A DNA stretch of 64,000 bases from assembly GCF_017356035.1 (NCBI RefSeq), contig NZ_JAFIQX010000010.1, positions 1 to 64,000 on the forward strand. The letters are read 5' to 3'. The stretch is from Longitalea luteola (GTDB lineage: Bacteria > Bacteroidota > Bacteroidia > Chitinophagales > Chitinophagaceae). The notes under the pieces are model-generated. The model did not search any database. It was not told the origin of the DNA and worked only from the letters and a program-made list of their open reading frames with translations. Both the position numbers and the translations under genes were made by a program. Below, piece by piece: positions 17,220-26,751 of this stretch; positions within the stretch are counted from its first letter, which is position 1, and every line of letters starts with the position of its first letter.

Positions 17220-20200
17220 ATGAACTTCAACAAAGTGAACAACCTGGCAGGGTGGGCGGTATGCGCTGTCGCCTGCACCGTTTACCTGCTCACCATGGAA
17301 CCAACAGTAAGCTTATGGGATTGCGGGGAATTTATTTCAACAGCTTATACCCTCGGCATTCCGCACCCGCCCGGCGCACCGCTGTTTCTTTTGATCGCCC
17401 GCTTCTTCATCATCCTGTTTGGGGATAACCCACATAACGCCGCTATTGCAGTAAACAGCATGAGCGCCATAGTGAGCGGACTAACCATCTTGTTCCTCTT
17501 CTGGACCATCACTCATTTTGCCCGTAAGCTCATCCAAAAAGATGACGGGCCGCTTGGCCGCCAGGCTGTATTCACTATCATCAGTACCGGCACCATAGGT
17601 GCGCTTGCCTATACGTTCTCCGATTCGTTCTGGTTCAGCGCCGTTGAAGGAGAAGTGTACGCGCTTTCTTCTTTCTTCACCGCCCTGGTGTTCTGGGCGA
17701 TATTGAAATGGGAGCAACAGGCCGGTAAACCCGGCGCCGATAAATGGCTGATCTTTATTTTCTATATGATGGGCCTTTCCATAGGCGTTCATTTGCTCAA
17801 CCTGCTCACTATACCGGCGATCATCATGGTATATTATTTCAAACGATTCAAAGTTACCCGGCGAAATACCATCCTTGCCTTTCTCATTGGTTGCATCATC
17901 ACCGGCTTTATCATGAAGTTCATTATTGTATATACGGTAAAAGGCGCCGGCGCACTGGATATTTATTTTGTAAATGAACTGGGCGCGCCCTTCTTTATGG
18001 GCTTTGCTTTCTTCTTCCTGTTACTAGCAGCCGGTATTGCCTGGGGCATCCGCGTTGCCAATAAAAGAAAGCTGCACTATCTGAAGCTTGGTTTGTGGAG
18101 TACAGCTTTCATGCTCTTAGGGTATTCAACCTACCTTACCACCATGATACGATCAAATGCCAACCCCGGCGTTGATATGTACAACATTGACAATCCTATT
18201 AACCTCGAAGGATACCTGAGCCGCGAAAAATATGGCGACTGGCCTATTTTATACGGTCCCGATTTTACTGACAAAGCGCCTTTCGTTAAAACAGGCGAAC
18301 AATATGTGCGAGGAAAGGAAAAGTATGAAGCAACAGGTTCCCGCTACAAACAGGATTGGGGCAATACCCCTTCCTCCCATTTCTTTCCACGGATGTTCGA
18401 TGACAGCAATGAACGCGGACAGATCGATTGCTACCGGCAGTTTGCCGGACTTGGTCCAGATGAAACACCAACCATGGGCGACAATATAGAATACTTCATG
18501 CGTTACCAGGCCGGCTGGATGTATATGCGTTATTTCATGTGGAATTTCGCCGGCCGGCAAAACGACCTGCAGGGTTTTGGTAATCCGCGGGACAGTAACT
18601 TCATCAGTGGGATCTCTTTAATCGACAATGCCATGTATGGCAATCAGCAGAAAATGCCCGAAAGCACCCGCGTCGCCAATAAAGCCCATAACAAGTTGTA
18701 CATGTTGCCGCTGTTACTAGGTGTTGCGGGAATATGCTTCCAGTTCAAACGCAATCGCCGTGATCTGCTGGTGAACGGCCTGCTGTTCCTCATCACAGGG
18801 CTGGGTATTGTAGTTTTCCTGAACCAGGCAGGCTACCAGCCCCGGGAACGCGATTATGCATTCGTAGGTTCCTTCTATGCCTTTTCCATCTGGATTGGAC
18901 TGGGCGTATTGTGGGTAAAGCAGGTACTGGAAAAAATAGTGAAAGCGCCGATAGCTGCTTACCTGGCAGCCGGCCTGTGTTTCGTGGCGGTTCCGGCGCT
19001 TATGGCGCAGCAGGAATGGGACGACCACGACCGCAGTAAAAAAACCCTGGCCCTCGATCTGGCTAAAAACTATCTGGAAAGTTGTCCGCCCAACGCCATT
19101 TTATTTACCGCGGAAGACAACGACTCTTATGCCTTGTGGTATGCACAGGAAGTGGAAGGCATAAGAAAAGATGTACGGGTAGTGGTTACTACGCTCATTG
19201 GTACCGACTGGGGCATTGACCAGCTGCGATACAAGGTAAATAACAGCGCACCGTTCAATGTGGTGTTCACACCCGGGCAGGTTGCAGGTGATAAGCTGAA
19301 TGTAGTATACTATCAACAAATGCCGGGTTATGAAAAAGACAAATATTACGACCTGTATGATCTACTCAAAAATGTGATTGGCAGCGATGATCCGAAATAC
19401 ACCACTGTGTCAGAAGACGGCGATGTGTATCATTTATATCCTGCCCAAAAATTCAGCGTGCCGGTTGATGTAAAAACGGTAACTGCCAACGGCACGGTAA
19501 ATGCCGGTGATAAAGTAGTTGACGCATTACAAATTGACCTGAGTCAAAAGAATTTTCTCTTCAAGAACGACCTGGCGATCCTCGCCGTCATAGCCGGCAA
19601 CCAATGGAAGCGGCCCATTTGCTTTACAAACAATGGCACCGCACAGGACCTGGGCCTGGAAAAATATACCCGTCTGAATGGACTTACCTATCAGCTGGTG
19701 CCGGTGGAGAACACGAATACCAGTGGCGTTAATACGGATGTGGCCTATAACAACATCATGCAGAAATTCGGGTATGGCCATGCGAAACTGAAAGGCGTTT
19801 ATTTTGACGAAGAGAACCGTCGCCGCATGAACACCATCAAGCTGGCACATGCCCAGGTAGCCCGCAGTCTGGCTATGGCCGGCAGGAAAGAAGAAGCGCG
19901 CCGGGTTTTACATCGCTTCGATGACAACGTTGATCAAAGCAATATTCCATATGGCTTTACATCGAACCGGGGCAACATGCACAATGTATTCTCACTTCAG
20001 TTCCTCGAGGCCTGTTACCTCTCGGGCGATCACCAACTCGCGGCTAAAGTAGCAGCATCCATGAAAAAAGACCTGCAGCAGCAAATGCAGTACTATCATT
20101 ACCTGGGCGGCGACAATTACAACCAGGATCAAATGGTAAACAATGCCTGGCTGCTGTTGCAGGGAAAGGGCGGCGAACTCACGTACCGGCAGTCGGCATT

Positions 20201-20288
20201 TGCCCAGGATATATTATCAAGTTATCAGCTGTTACAACAGATAGCGGAATGGGAGCAGGCGTTTCAGGCTAAGAAAACAGTCATGTAA
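17220..20288 (+). CDS. DUF2723 polytopic membrane protein (GT-C glycosyltransferase-like)
   Basis: A 1022-residue protein of the DUF2723 family, common in Bacteroidota. The N-terminal half has about ten or more hydrophobic segments. The first extracytoplasmic loop carries VSLWDCGEFISTAYTLGIPHPPG, which fits the acidic loop motif of GT-C glycosyltransferases that use lipid-linked sugars. The C-terminal third is soluble, with helical repeat-like sequence (AHAQVARSLAMAGRKEEARRVLHRF) reminiscent of TPRs. A role in transferring sugars to exported proteins is plausible but unproven. It is a single gene followed by a strong hairpin. Confidence 0.85.
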   Translation: MNFNKVNNLAGWAVCAVACTVYLLTMEPTVSLWDCGEFISTAYTLGIPHPPGAPLFLLIARFFIILFGDNPHNAAIAVNSMSAIVSGLTILFLFWTITHFARKLIQKDDGPLGRQAVFTIISTGTIGALAYTFSDSFWFSAVEGEVYALSSFFTALVFWAILKWEQQAGKPGADKWLIFIFYMMGLSIGVHLLNLLTIPAIIMVYYFKRFKVTRRNTILAFLIGCIITGFIMKFIIVYTVKGAGALDIYFVNELGAPFFMGFAFFFLLLAAGIAWGIRVANKRKLHYLKLGLWSTAFMLLGYSTYLTTMIRSNANPGVDMYNIDNPINLEGYLSREKYGDWPILYGPDFTDKAPFVKTGEQYVRGKEKYEATGSRYKQDWGNTPSSHFFPRMFDDSNERGQIDCYRQFAGLGPDETPTMGDNIEYFMRYQAGWMYMRYFMWNFAGRQNDLQGFGNPRDSNFISGISLIDNAMYGNQQKMPESTRVANKAHNKLYMLPLLLGVAGICFQFKRNRRDLLVNGLLFLITGLGIVVFLNQAGYQPRERDYAFVGSFYAFSIWIGLGVLWVKQVLEKIVKAPIAAYLAAGLCFVAVPALMAQQEWDDHDRSKKTLALDLAKNYLESCPPNAILFTAEDNDSYALWYAQEVEGIRKDVRVVVTTLIGTDWGIDQLRYKVNNSAPFNVVFTPGQVAGDKLNVVYYQQMPGYEKDKYYDLYDLLKNVIGSDDPKYTTVSEDGDVYHLYPAQKFSVPVDVKTVTANGTVNAGDKVVDALQIDLSQKNFLFKNDLAILAVIAGNQWKRPICFTNNGTAQDLGLEKYTRLNGLTYQLVPVENTNTSGVNTDVAYNNIMQKFGYGHAKLKGVYFDEENRRRMNTIKLAHAQVARSLAMAGRKEEARRVLHRFDDNVDQSNIPYGFTSNRGNMHNVFSLQFLEACYLSGDHQLAAKVAASMKKDLQQQMQYYHYLGGDNYNQDQMVNNAWLLLQGKGGELTYRQSAFAQDILSSYQLLQQIAEWEQAFQAKKTVM

Positions 20289-20340
20289 GCTGCAGGACTA
20301 ACAGATCAGGTGTGGCACACCTTTGATCATATAAAAAAGA

Positions 20341-20376
20341 ACCAGCCATCCACTAGCTAGCGGATGGCTGGTCTCA
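20341..20376 (+). terminator. Hairpin terminator after the DUF2723 gene
   Basis: Perfect 11-bp stem ACCAGCCATCC/GGATGGCTGGT with a 10-base loop (20341-20372). It is preceded by an A-rich run and could act in both directions. Confidence 0.7.
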
Positions 20377-20413
20377 TTTATAACCTTTCAATAAAGTACG
20401 AATTCAAGCCTGA

Positions 20414-20866
20414 TTAATATCTGCTGAACCGGTAACGGCCTATATAATTGTTAGCATAATTGGTAGCCACGAATGTGTTGCCATAGATCTTCACATTATC
20501 GAAGTACATATTGATGGTATCATCGCCATAGTAATCCGATACCTGAATCGACAGGTCCTGGTGGGAATTGGTAAAGTAAACACCAAATTCGTCGTAGTAA
20601 CCGTCTGTTATGGTACGAATGGTCCAGGTACCTTCAAGTGTAACCCCATGCTCGGTATAGCGAGCCCGGCCATTATTATAAAAATGGAAAACACCATTTT
20701 CAACACCGGTATTAACATTGTACCATCCGTAGGCATCCTTGTGAGCAGCATCGGTAAGTACCCATGAACCGGTGATAGCAGGTTGTACATCTACCACAAC
20801 TTTTGTACAGGCAGAAAAAGAAGCTATTGCAATAAACAAAAAGGTTAAGCGTAAAATAGGTTTCAT
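20414..20866 (-). CDS. Small lipoprotein, lipocalin-like
   Basis: A 150-residue exported lipoprotein. The signal peptide ends in a lipobox FSAC (LFIAIASFSACTKVV). The mature part begins ITGSWVLTDAAHKD and contains NGRARYTEHGVTLEGTW, the W-containing pattern seen in lipocalin-like domains of Bacteroidota lipoproteins. Function unknown. The ATG at 20866 is preferred because it starts a compact signal peptide; an upstream in-frame ATG at 20902 would add twelve residues. It is monocistronic and converges with the DUF2723 gene. Confidence 0.75.
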   Translation of the reverse strand: MKPILRLTFLFIAIASFSACTKVVVDVQPAITGSWVLTDAAHKDAYGWYNVNTGVENGVFHFYNNGRARYTEHGVTLEGTWTIRTITDGYYDEFGVYFTNSHQDLSIQVSDYYGDDTINMYFDNVKIYGNTFVATNYANNYIGRYRFSRY

Positions 20867-21086
20867 GACCAGGTGTTTTAAAAGTGAATAAAGAGTGGTC
20901 ATATCTAAGAATAGTTATTGTTCTCCCGGTTTATTTCTGGTTTGAACTTAGCGGTCATTTGTGAGATCGTTAACAGCCGGTTGGTAATTCTTTAACAATT
21001 GGAAGAGCAGAGCAATCCGCAGTTTACCTGCTATTGCTTGCAGGAAGGTGAAAAAACCATTTAATTTGCACTGTTAAAACTGATGC

Positions 21087-21674
21087 ATGCGCAATCGACA
21101 CCTCCTTATTTTGACCATCGCCTTATTGATGGCTGCCTGTGGAACAAAGTACAAGAATCCGCATATTGAAATACAAACCAAACTGGGCGATATAGAAGTG
21201 GAATTATATCCCGATCAGGCGCCGACGACGGTAGCCGCCTTTCTGTCTTATGTGAAGGCCGGTTATTATAAGAACAGTTCGTTTTACCGTGTTTTGAACA
21301 GCGACAACCAGCCATCCAATGCAGAAAAAGCAGAATTGATCCAGGGTGGCTTGTACAGATCGAATCCAAAAGTGCACGATACACTCACGGGTATTCCGCA
21401 TGAGACCACCCGGCAAACAGGTATACAACATAAGAACGGCGTTATTTCATTAGCCCGGCTTGCGCCTGGAACTGCTACCAGTGAATTCTTTATCTGCCTG
21501 GGCGACCAACCAGGCTTTGATTATGGCGGCGAGAATAATGCCGATAAACAAGGTTATGCCGCTTTTGGCAAAGTGGTAAAAGGTATGGACGTAGTGAATA
21601 AGATCTACAACCAGCCGGAAGACAACCAATCCTTCGACCCGCCGGTGCCTATCTTTGATATTATTCAATTGTAA
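21087..21674 (+). CDS. Cyclophilin-type peptidyl-prolyl isomerase, lipoprotein
   Basis: A 195-residue prolyl isomerase exported as a lipoprotein (signal peptide with lipobox MAAC, Cys18). The cyclophilin fold is evident from IEVELYPDQAPTTVAAFLSY, the FYRVL segment carrying the catalytic Arg, and TATSEFFICLGDQPGFDYG, which corresponds to the NSQFFI active-site strand. It presumably assists folding of exported proteins in the periplasm. It is a single gene; no operon partner is visible. Confidence 0.9.
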   Translation: MRNRHLLILTIALLMAACGTKYKNPHIEIQTKLGDIEVELYPDQAPTTVAAFLSYVKAGYYKNSSFYRVLNSDNQPSNAEKAELIQGGLYRSNPKVHDTLTGIPHETTRQTGIQHKNGVISLARLAPGTATSEFFICLGDQPGFDYGGENNADKQGYAAFGKVVKGMDVVNKIYNQPEDNQSFDPPVPIFDIIQL

Positions 21675-21870
21675 CATTGAATGATTGCAGGGCAACTGTT
21701 TAATAACTATAATGGGACATTAAAATTTCCGGCGTGCATTTTAATGCCATCCCTGTAATAATCCATTCATCGTGCCGACTCACCTGCTTTCGGCATAATT
21801 TCCTAACTTATGGACATAATTGCTATTGGCAGGCAGCGTAAAATGCTGCCTGCAAAAAATGCTTATCATT

Positions 21871-22347
21871 ATGAACACCACCATCCAATTGCAGGTAAAC
21901 GGTAAAAAACATACCGTTGAAGCTGACCCGGCGACTCCCCTGTTATATGTTTTACGAAATCAACTGGCGCTGAACGGTCCCAAATATGGCTGTGGATTGC
22001 AGCAGTGCGGCGCCTGTATGGTATTGCTTAACGGCAAAGCCGAACCGAGCTGCATGTTACCGGTAGCCGCCGTAAAAGACAAGGATATCATAACCCTGGA
22101 AGGATTGGTGAAACCGGATAACACCTTGCATCCCGTACAGCAAGCTTTTGTGGAAGAACAGGCGGCCCAATGCGGCTACTGCATGAACGGCATGGTCATA
22201 TCGGCCGTTGCCCTGCTTAATGAAAAATCGCAACCCAACGATGCTGAGATCCGGGCAGGCTTACAACGCGCTTTATGTCGCTGTGGCACCCATAGCCGCA
22301 TTATCAAAGCCGTTAAAAGCGCCGCAGCCAAACAACAGGGCAAATAG
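21871..22347 (+). CDS. (2Fe-2S) subunit of a xanthine dehydrogenase-family enzyme (IorA-like)
   Basis: A 158-residue electron-transfer subunit with two [2Fe-2S] clusters. The plant-ferredoxin-type domain holds GCGLQQCGACMVLLNG and a later Cys, and the helical domain holds CGYCMNG and ALCRCGTH, all the expected eight cysteines. It pairs with the molybdopterin subunit 62 bases downstream, giving the two-subunit organisation of isoquinoline 1-oxidoreductase or membrane aldehyde dehydrogenase. The ATG at 21871 starts the ferredoxin fold directly and lacks a signal peptide, so it is probably co-exported with its Tat-bearing partner. Confidence 0.92.
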   Translation: MNTTIQLQVNGKKHTVEADPATPLLYVLRNQLALNGPKYGCGLQQCGACMVLLNGKAEPSCMLPVAAVKDKDIITLEGLVKPDNTLHPVQQAFVEEQAAQCGYCMNGMVISAVALLNEKSQPNDAEIRAGLQRALCRCGTHSRIIKAVKSAAAKQQGK

Positions 22348-22409
22348 TCTGTGTTTGCCTTTGGTGCAACCAATAACTTATACAAAAAGGAATTTTCACC
22401 TTTCCAGTT

Positions 22410-24581
22410 ATGAACAGAAGAAATTTTTTAAAGAATACCGGATGCCTCGCCATCGGCTTTAGCTTAAACGGGTCGTTTATCGATGCGCCGGCGCCCCTGT
22501 TCCAGGAATTACCACAAAGTATAAAAAGACATCCGAATATCAATGCCTGGCTCGAGGTGCTGGCCAATGGCCAGATCCGTATTTTCACCGGCAAGCTGGA
22601 ATTAGGGCAGGGCATCGGTACCGCCATTGCGCAGGTAGCTGCGGAAGAACTTGACTTCCCCATAAAAAGCGTTGAAGTGGTGCTGGCCGATACGGCCCGC
22701 ACGCCAGATGAAGGATATACAGTAGGCAGTGGTTCTATAGAACAAAGCGCCATGGCGGTTCGCTATGCCGCTGCAGCTGCCCGCCAAAAATTATTGGAGC
22801 TCGCCTCGCACCAGCTCAGCATTCCCATTGATCAATTAACGATCACTGACGGCAAGATCTGTACGCTCTCCGGCGATCGCGCTGTTACGTTCTATCAATT
22901 ATTGAACGGTAAACAAATTACTGACAAAGTACAGTCGCCGGTAATTTTAAAACCAAAAGACAAATACAAACTGGTTGGCAAAGCCATTCCCCGTAATGAA
23001 CTCTATCGAATGGTACGGGGTGACGAGTATTATGTGCAGGACCTGCGTTTTCCCGGCATGGTATACGCAAGCATCGTGCGGCCACCAGCCTATGAAGCAA
23101 AGCTGCTGCAGTTGGATGAAAAAGCATTACTGAAAAGCAATCCGGGCGTATTGAAAACAGTGGTCAACGGAAATTTCGTTGGCATCATTGCCCGTGAAGA
23201 ATACCAGGCCATTAAAGCACAACGATGGCTGCAACAGAACAGCAAATGGTCGGCCGGCACCAGACTACCCGCCGGAACTGATCTTATCGCTTATTTAAAA
23301 TCCTTACCCGAACAGCCAGATGAGCCAGGCATAAAAGGAACTATGCCGGGGGATGATGCCAACTGGATCAAAGCGCAGTATTTTAAACCATATCACATGC
23401 ATGCTTCCATTGGGCCCTCCTGCGCCCTTGCCATTTACGATAACGGACAACTGCATGTATGGTCACATTCGCAAGGCATCTATCCATTGCGCAACTCATT
23501 ATCGAAACTATTGCAATTACCAACGGAAAAGATCCACATTACCGGTGTGCCCGGTTCCGGCTGTTATGGTCATAACGGCGCAGATGACGTGGCAGCAGAT
23601 GTGGCCTTGCTGGCCATGGCATACCCCGGCAAACACATTAAACTGCAATGGACGCGGGCCGATGAGCATGCGTGGGAACCTTATGGCAGCGCCATGATCA
23701 TGGAAGCAGCGGCCGTGCTGGACAGTTCAGGGAAGATAAGCAGCTGGAAATACGACCTGTGGTCAGATACACATAGCATCAGACCGGGTGGAGAAGCCAA
23801 CAATTTGATCTCGGCACAAAGCCTGGCAACACCTTTCAAAGCAAAGCAGGGGCATGGCGGTGGCGCGGCGCGTAATTCAGAACCGTATTATACGATTCCC
23901 AATCAGCTGATAAAAGCACACATATTCCAGGGTCCCTTGCGGGCATCTGCCCTGCGCAGTTTAGGCGCCTATGCCAATGTATTTGCTATTGAATCGTTCA
24001 TGGATGAACTGGCGGAAAAGGCGGGAAAAGACCCTTTTACCTTTCGGCTTGCACATCTGTCGGATGACCGCGCCAAAGCGGTGATCCGTAAAGTGCAGGA
24101 GATAACAGCGAACGTTACGCTGCCGGCTAATACCGGATTGGGAATAGCTTTTTCGCGATATAAGAATTCAGCCTCCTATTGCGCGGTGGCAGCGCAGGTA
24201 TTTGTACAGCCGGAAAAAGGAACTATCCAGGTGCAAAAAATGTGGGCGGCGATTGATTCGGGTGAAGTGATCAATACCGATGGCGTGATCAATCAAACAG
24301 AAGGGGGGATGATACAATCAGCCAGCTGGACGCTCATGGAACAGGTTAAGTATGATGCGCAGCATATCACCAGCCGCGACTGGGCATCTTATCCCATCAT
24401 GCGTTTTGATCAGGTTCCCGAAGTGGAAGTAGTAGTAATAGCGCAGCCCAATGAAAAGGCCATGGGGGCGGGAGAAGCAGCCCAGGGACCAGCTGCCGCC
24501 GCTATTGCCAATGCAGTATATAAGGCCTGCGGCAAGCGAATAAGGCATTTACCTATATTGGATCATCTGATGAAAAGCTGA
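22410..24581 (+). CDS. Molybdopterin-binding subunit, xanthine dehydrogenase family (IorB-like)
   Basis: A 723-residue catalytic subunit of a molybdenum hydroxylase. The N terminus has a Tat motif (NRRNFLKNTGCLAIGFSL), so folded export is expected. Family segments include FTGKLELGQGIGTAIAQVAAEEL, GVPGSGCYGHNGADDVAADVALLA and the C-terminal GAGEAAQGPAAAAIANAVYKA, the last carrying the active-site Glu. The substrate, an aldehyde or N-heterocycle, cannot be told. No FAD subunit is encoded nearby, so electrons would leave through a cytochrome c encoded elsewhere. It forms a two-gene operon with the iron-sulfur subunit. Confidence 0.9.
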   Translation: MNRRNFLKNTGCLAIGFSLNGSFIDAPAPLFQELPQSIKRHPNINAWLEVLANGQIRIFTGKLELGQGIGTAIAQVAAEELDFPIKSVEVVLADTARTPDEGYTVGSGSIEQSAMAVRYAAAAARQKLLELASHQLSIPIDQLTITDGKICTLSGDRAVTFYQLLNGKQITDKVQSPVILKPKDKYKLVGKAIPRNELYRMVRGDEYYVQDLRFPGMVYASIVRPPAYEAKLLQLDEKALLKSNPGVLKTVVNGNFVGIIAREEYQAIKAQRWLQQNSKWSAGTRLPAGTDLIAYLKSLPEQPDEPGIKGTMPGDDANWIKAQYFKPYHMHASIGPSCALAIYDNGQLHVWSHSQGIYPLRNSLSKLLQLPTEKIHITGVPGSGCYGHNGADDVAADVALLAMAYPGKHIKLQWTRADEHAWEPYGSAMIMEAAAVLDSSGKISSWKYDLWSDTHSIRPGGEANNLISAQSLATPFKAKQGHGGGAARNSEPYYTIPNQLIKAHIFQGPLRASALRSLGAYANVFAIESFMDELAEKAGKDPFTFRLAHLSDDRAKAVIRKVQEITANVTLPANTGLGIAFSRYKNSASYCAVAAQVFVQPEKGTIQVQKMWAAIDSGEVINTDGVINQTEGGMIQSASWTLMEQVKYDAQHITSRDWASYPIMRFDQVPEVEVVVIAQPNEKAMGAGEAAQGPAAAAIANAVYKACGKRIRHLPILDHLMKS

Positions 24582-24628
24582 GCCATCGCCGCAGCCTTTC
24601 ACGTATACAGCCGGTCGCGGGGGAATTT

Positions 24629-25291
24629 TTATAACTGCGCCAGCCTGACAATATCTTTTACTTCCAGCACCTGCTTTTCGTATCCTTTAGTGGCCGCGTG
24701 GATCATGGCCAGTCCCAGCTCACGTAACGTGGATACATAACTGGGGAACAAGGGTCTTACTATTGGATATAACCAGCTGACAAATTTGTATCCTTTTAAT
24801 GTATTCTTCAATCCTTTCGTAGGCTTCATAAAACCGGGCCTGAACATATAAGCCGCTTTGAAGGGCAGCCGCAGCAGGTCATTTTCCGTTTGTCCTTTTA
24901 CCCGGGCCCACATCATTTTACCATGCTCCGTGCTGTCGGTACCAGCACCGGAAACATAACAAAAGGTCATGTCGGGATTGTGATCGGCCAGGATGGTGGC
25001 CATATACATGGTAAGGTCATATGTAAGACGATGATATTCTTTTTCTTTCATACCAACAGAGGATACCCCTAAACAAAAGAAGCAGGCATTATACCCCTTT
25101 AGTTGATCTTGAACAGGCGAGAGATCAAAGAAATCATGGTGCAGTACCTCTTTCAGTTTCGGATGACTTACACCGGCTGTTCTTCTGCCCACCACCAGCA
25201 CTTCTGTGACATCAGGATGTTGCAGGCATTCATGCAAAACCCCTTCCCCTACCATACCGGAAGCACCCGTTATAATAGCTTTAATTTTCAT
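24629..25291 (-). CDS. NAD(P)-dependent oxidoreductase, HTATIP2/TIP30-like
   Basis: A 220-residue Rossmann-fold protein of the atypical short-chain dehydrogenase group. The N terminus has the nucleotide-binding GASGMVGEGVL, followed by VLVVGRRTAG for cofactor selection and ACFFCLGVSSVGMKEKEYHRLTYD in the middle, matching the NAD(P)H-binding epimerase-like proteins related to TIP30. The substrate is unknown. It is a single gene between the convergent molybdenum hydroxylase and the LLM oxidoreductase, separated from the latter by a hairpin. Confidence 0.85.
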   Translation of the reverse strand: MKIKAIITGASGMVGEGVLHECLQHPDVTEVLVVGRRTAGVSHPKLKEVLHHDFFDLSPVQDQLKGYNACFFCLGVSSVGMKEKEYHRLTYDLTMYMATILADHNPDMTFCYVSGAGTDSTEHGKMMWARVKGQTENDLLRLPFKAAYMFRPGFMKPTKGLKNTLKGYKFVSWLYPIVRPLFPSYVSTLRELGLAMIHAATKGYEKQVLEVKDIVRLAQL

Positions 25292-25450
25292 ATATCTCTT
25301 AATAAAACAGTTTATGATCCTACTTGTTTACTGCGCTCTACTGGTTGGTTTCGATTTGAGGGTAATAAGGTAATACGACGTCATTTATTGTAGCATCAGG
25401 CGATCTGCCAATTATTTCGCAAGGAAATAAAATTTACCAGTAAAAAGAAG

Positions 25451-25472
25451 AGGCTGTCATAAATGACAGCCT
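25451..25472 (-). terminator. Hairpin terminator of the LLM oxidoreductase gene
   Basis: Perfect 9-bp stem AGGCTGTCA/TGACAGCCT with a TAAA loop, about 30 bases past the stop and followed on the minus strand by CTTCTTTTTA. Confidence 0.7.
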
Positions 25473-25504
25473 GAATTCATTACAATGCAGATCAGGTAAG
25501 CCTA

Positions 25505-26524
25505 TTATTTTTCCACATCAACCGTTAGACTAAACAGTTCCGCTAACAACTCATAGCTGCGTAAGCGGTCTTCTTTGGTTTCTGCAAAAGTAGCCACCAT
25601 CACTTCCGGCACATCCAGCTCTGCCGCCAACGCTGTTATTTTCTCTTTAACTACAGGCGGCGTTCCCACAATGGTGCGTTGCCTGTTAAACAGTACGCGT
25701 TGCCATTCGTTATCGGTGTATTTATATTGACTCGCCGCCTCGTAAGTAGGTATTTCATCATAGCGGCCTTTTTCGAAACTCAACAAGCGGTAATCCATGA
25801 CGGCCTGCACCTGTTCCGCCTTGTGTGCATCTTCTGAACAGAAGGCAAAAACACCTACACTTGCTTTAGGCGTTGATAATTGATCTGAAGGTTTGAAACG
25901 TTGCCTGTAGATGGCAATAGCGTCTTTTCCGCCAACCGGGTTTATGAACTGGGCATAACTTAAGGCCATACCGCTATGGGCAGCCAGGTAAGCGCTTTCG
26001 CCGCTGCTGGTCAGCATCCACATTTCAGGCACGGTATCAATTTGCGGAATGGCCCGTACTTTACCCTGGATGTTATTATAACTTGGCTTGTCGGTTAAAA
26101 AGTCCTGCAGATCGCTGATCTGTTGAATATATTCCTGCGGATCAAATGTATTGGAAGGATTCAATAACTGGGCTGTTATGCGGTCGCCACCCGGTGCACG
26201 GCCCACGCCCAGATCGATCCGTTGCGGATACAATGCTTCCAGCAATTTAAAGTTCTCTGCCACTTTCAGGCTGCTGTGATTGGGTAGCATAATGCCACCC
26301 GAGCCCAGGCGGATGCGACTGCTTTCAGCGGCCAGGCGGGCAATCAGTATTTCAGGTGCGGCGCCTGCCAACGTTATCGTATTATGGTGTTCACTCAGCC
26401 AGTAGCGGGTATATCCCAGCTTATCAGCCAGGCGTACCAATTCAATCGATTCCTGTAAAGCTTCAGATGCATTGCTGCCCCGCCGAATGGGGGTTTGATC
26501 AAGGATACTTAATTGTAGCGGCAT
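25505..26524 (-). CDS. LLM class flavin-dependent oxidoreductase
   Basis: A 339-residue luciferase-like monooxygenase-family protein using FMNH2 or F420-like flavin. The opening LSILDQTPIRRGSNASEAL and the segment LGYTRYWLSEHHNTITLAGAAPEILIARLAAES are diagnostic for the single-component LLM group that includes YhbW-like proteins, as is LGVGRAPGGD. The physiological substrate is unknown. It lies 227 bases downstream of the NAMPT gene on the same strand, a gap long enough to suggest an independent transcript. Confidence 0.92.
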   Translation of the reverse strand: MPLQLSILDQTPIRRGSNASEALQESIELVRLADKLGYTRYWLSEHHNTITLAGAAPEILIARLAAESSRIRLGSGGIMLPNHSSLKVAENFKLLEALYPQRIDLGVGRAPGGDRITAQLLNPSNTFDPQEYIQQISDLQDFLTDKPSYNNIQGKVRAIPQIDTVPEMWMLTSSGESAYLAAHSGMALSYAQFINPVGGKDAIAIYRQRFKPSDQLSTPKASVGVFAFCSEDAHKAEQVQAVMDYRLLSFEKGRYDEIPTYEAASQYKYTDNEWQRVLFNRQRTIVGTPPVVKEKITALAAELDVPEVMVATFAETKEDRLRSYELLAELFSLTVDVEK

Positions 26525-26751
26525 GCATATAGTAACAGGGGAGCTGTAAAAAGGTTTAATGGCGTCATGCCGGGGTAAATAATTTCTTACCCGGTGAACC
26601 GGATAAATGCAGGCGGCACATGATCAGCCAGCCATACGCCGTTGGCCGACAAATAAAATTTATATCCCTGCTTATGCATGACGCATTAATCCTCAAACCA
26701 AACCGGTTGCTTTCGACAGCCGGTCGCACAGGTCTTTTATATCATTACTTC

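Noticed and set aside
20307-20323. Short palindrome AGGTGTG/CACACCT after the DUF2723 gene
   Set aside because: Only a few base pairs with a 3-base loop and no T run; the stronger hairpin at 20341 is the likely terminator.
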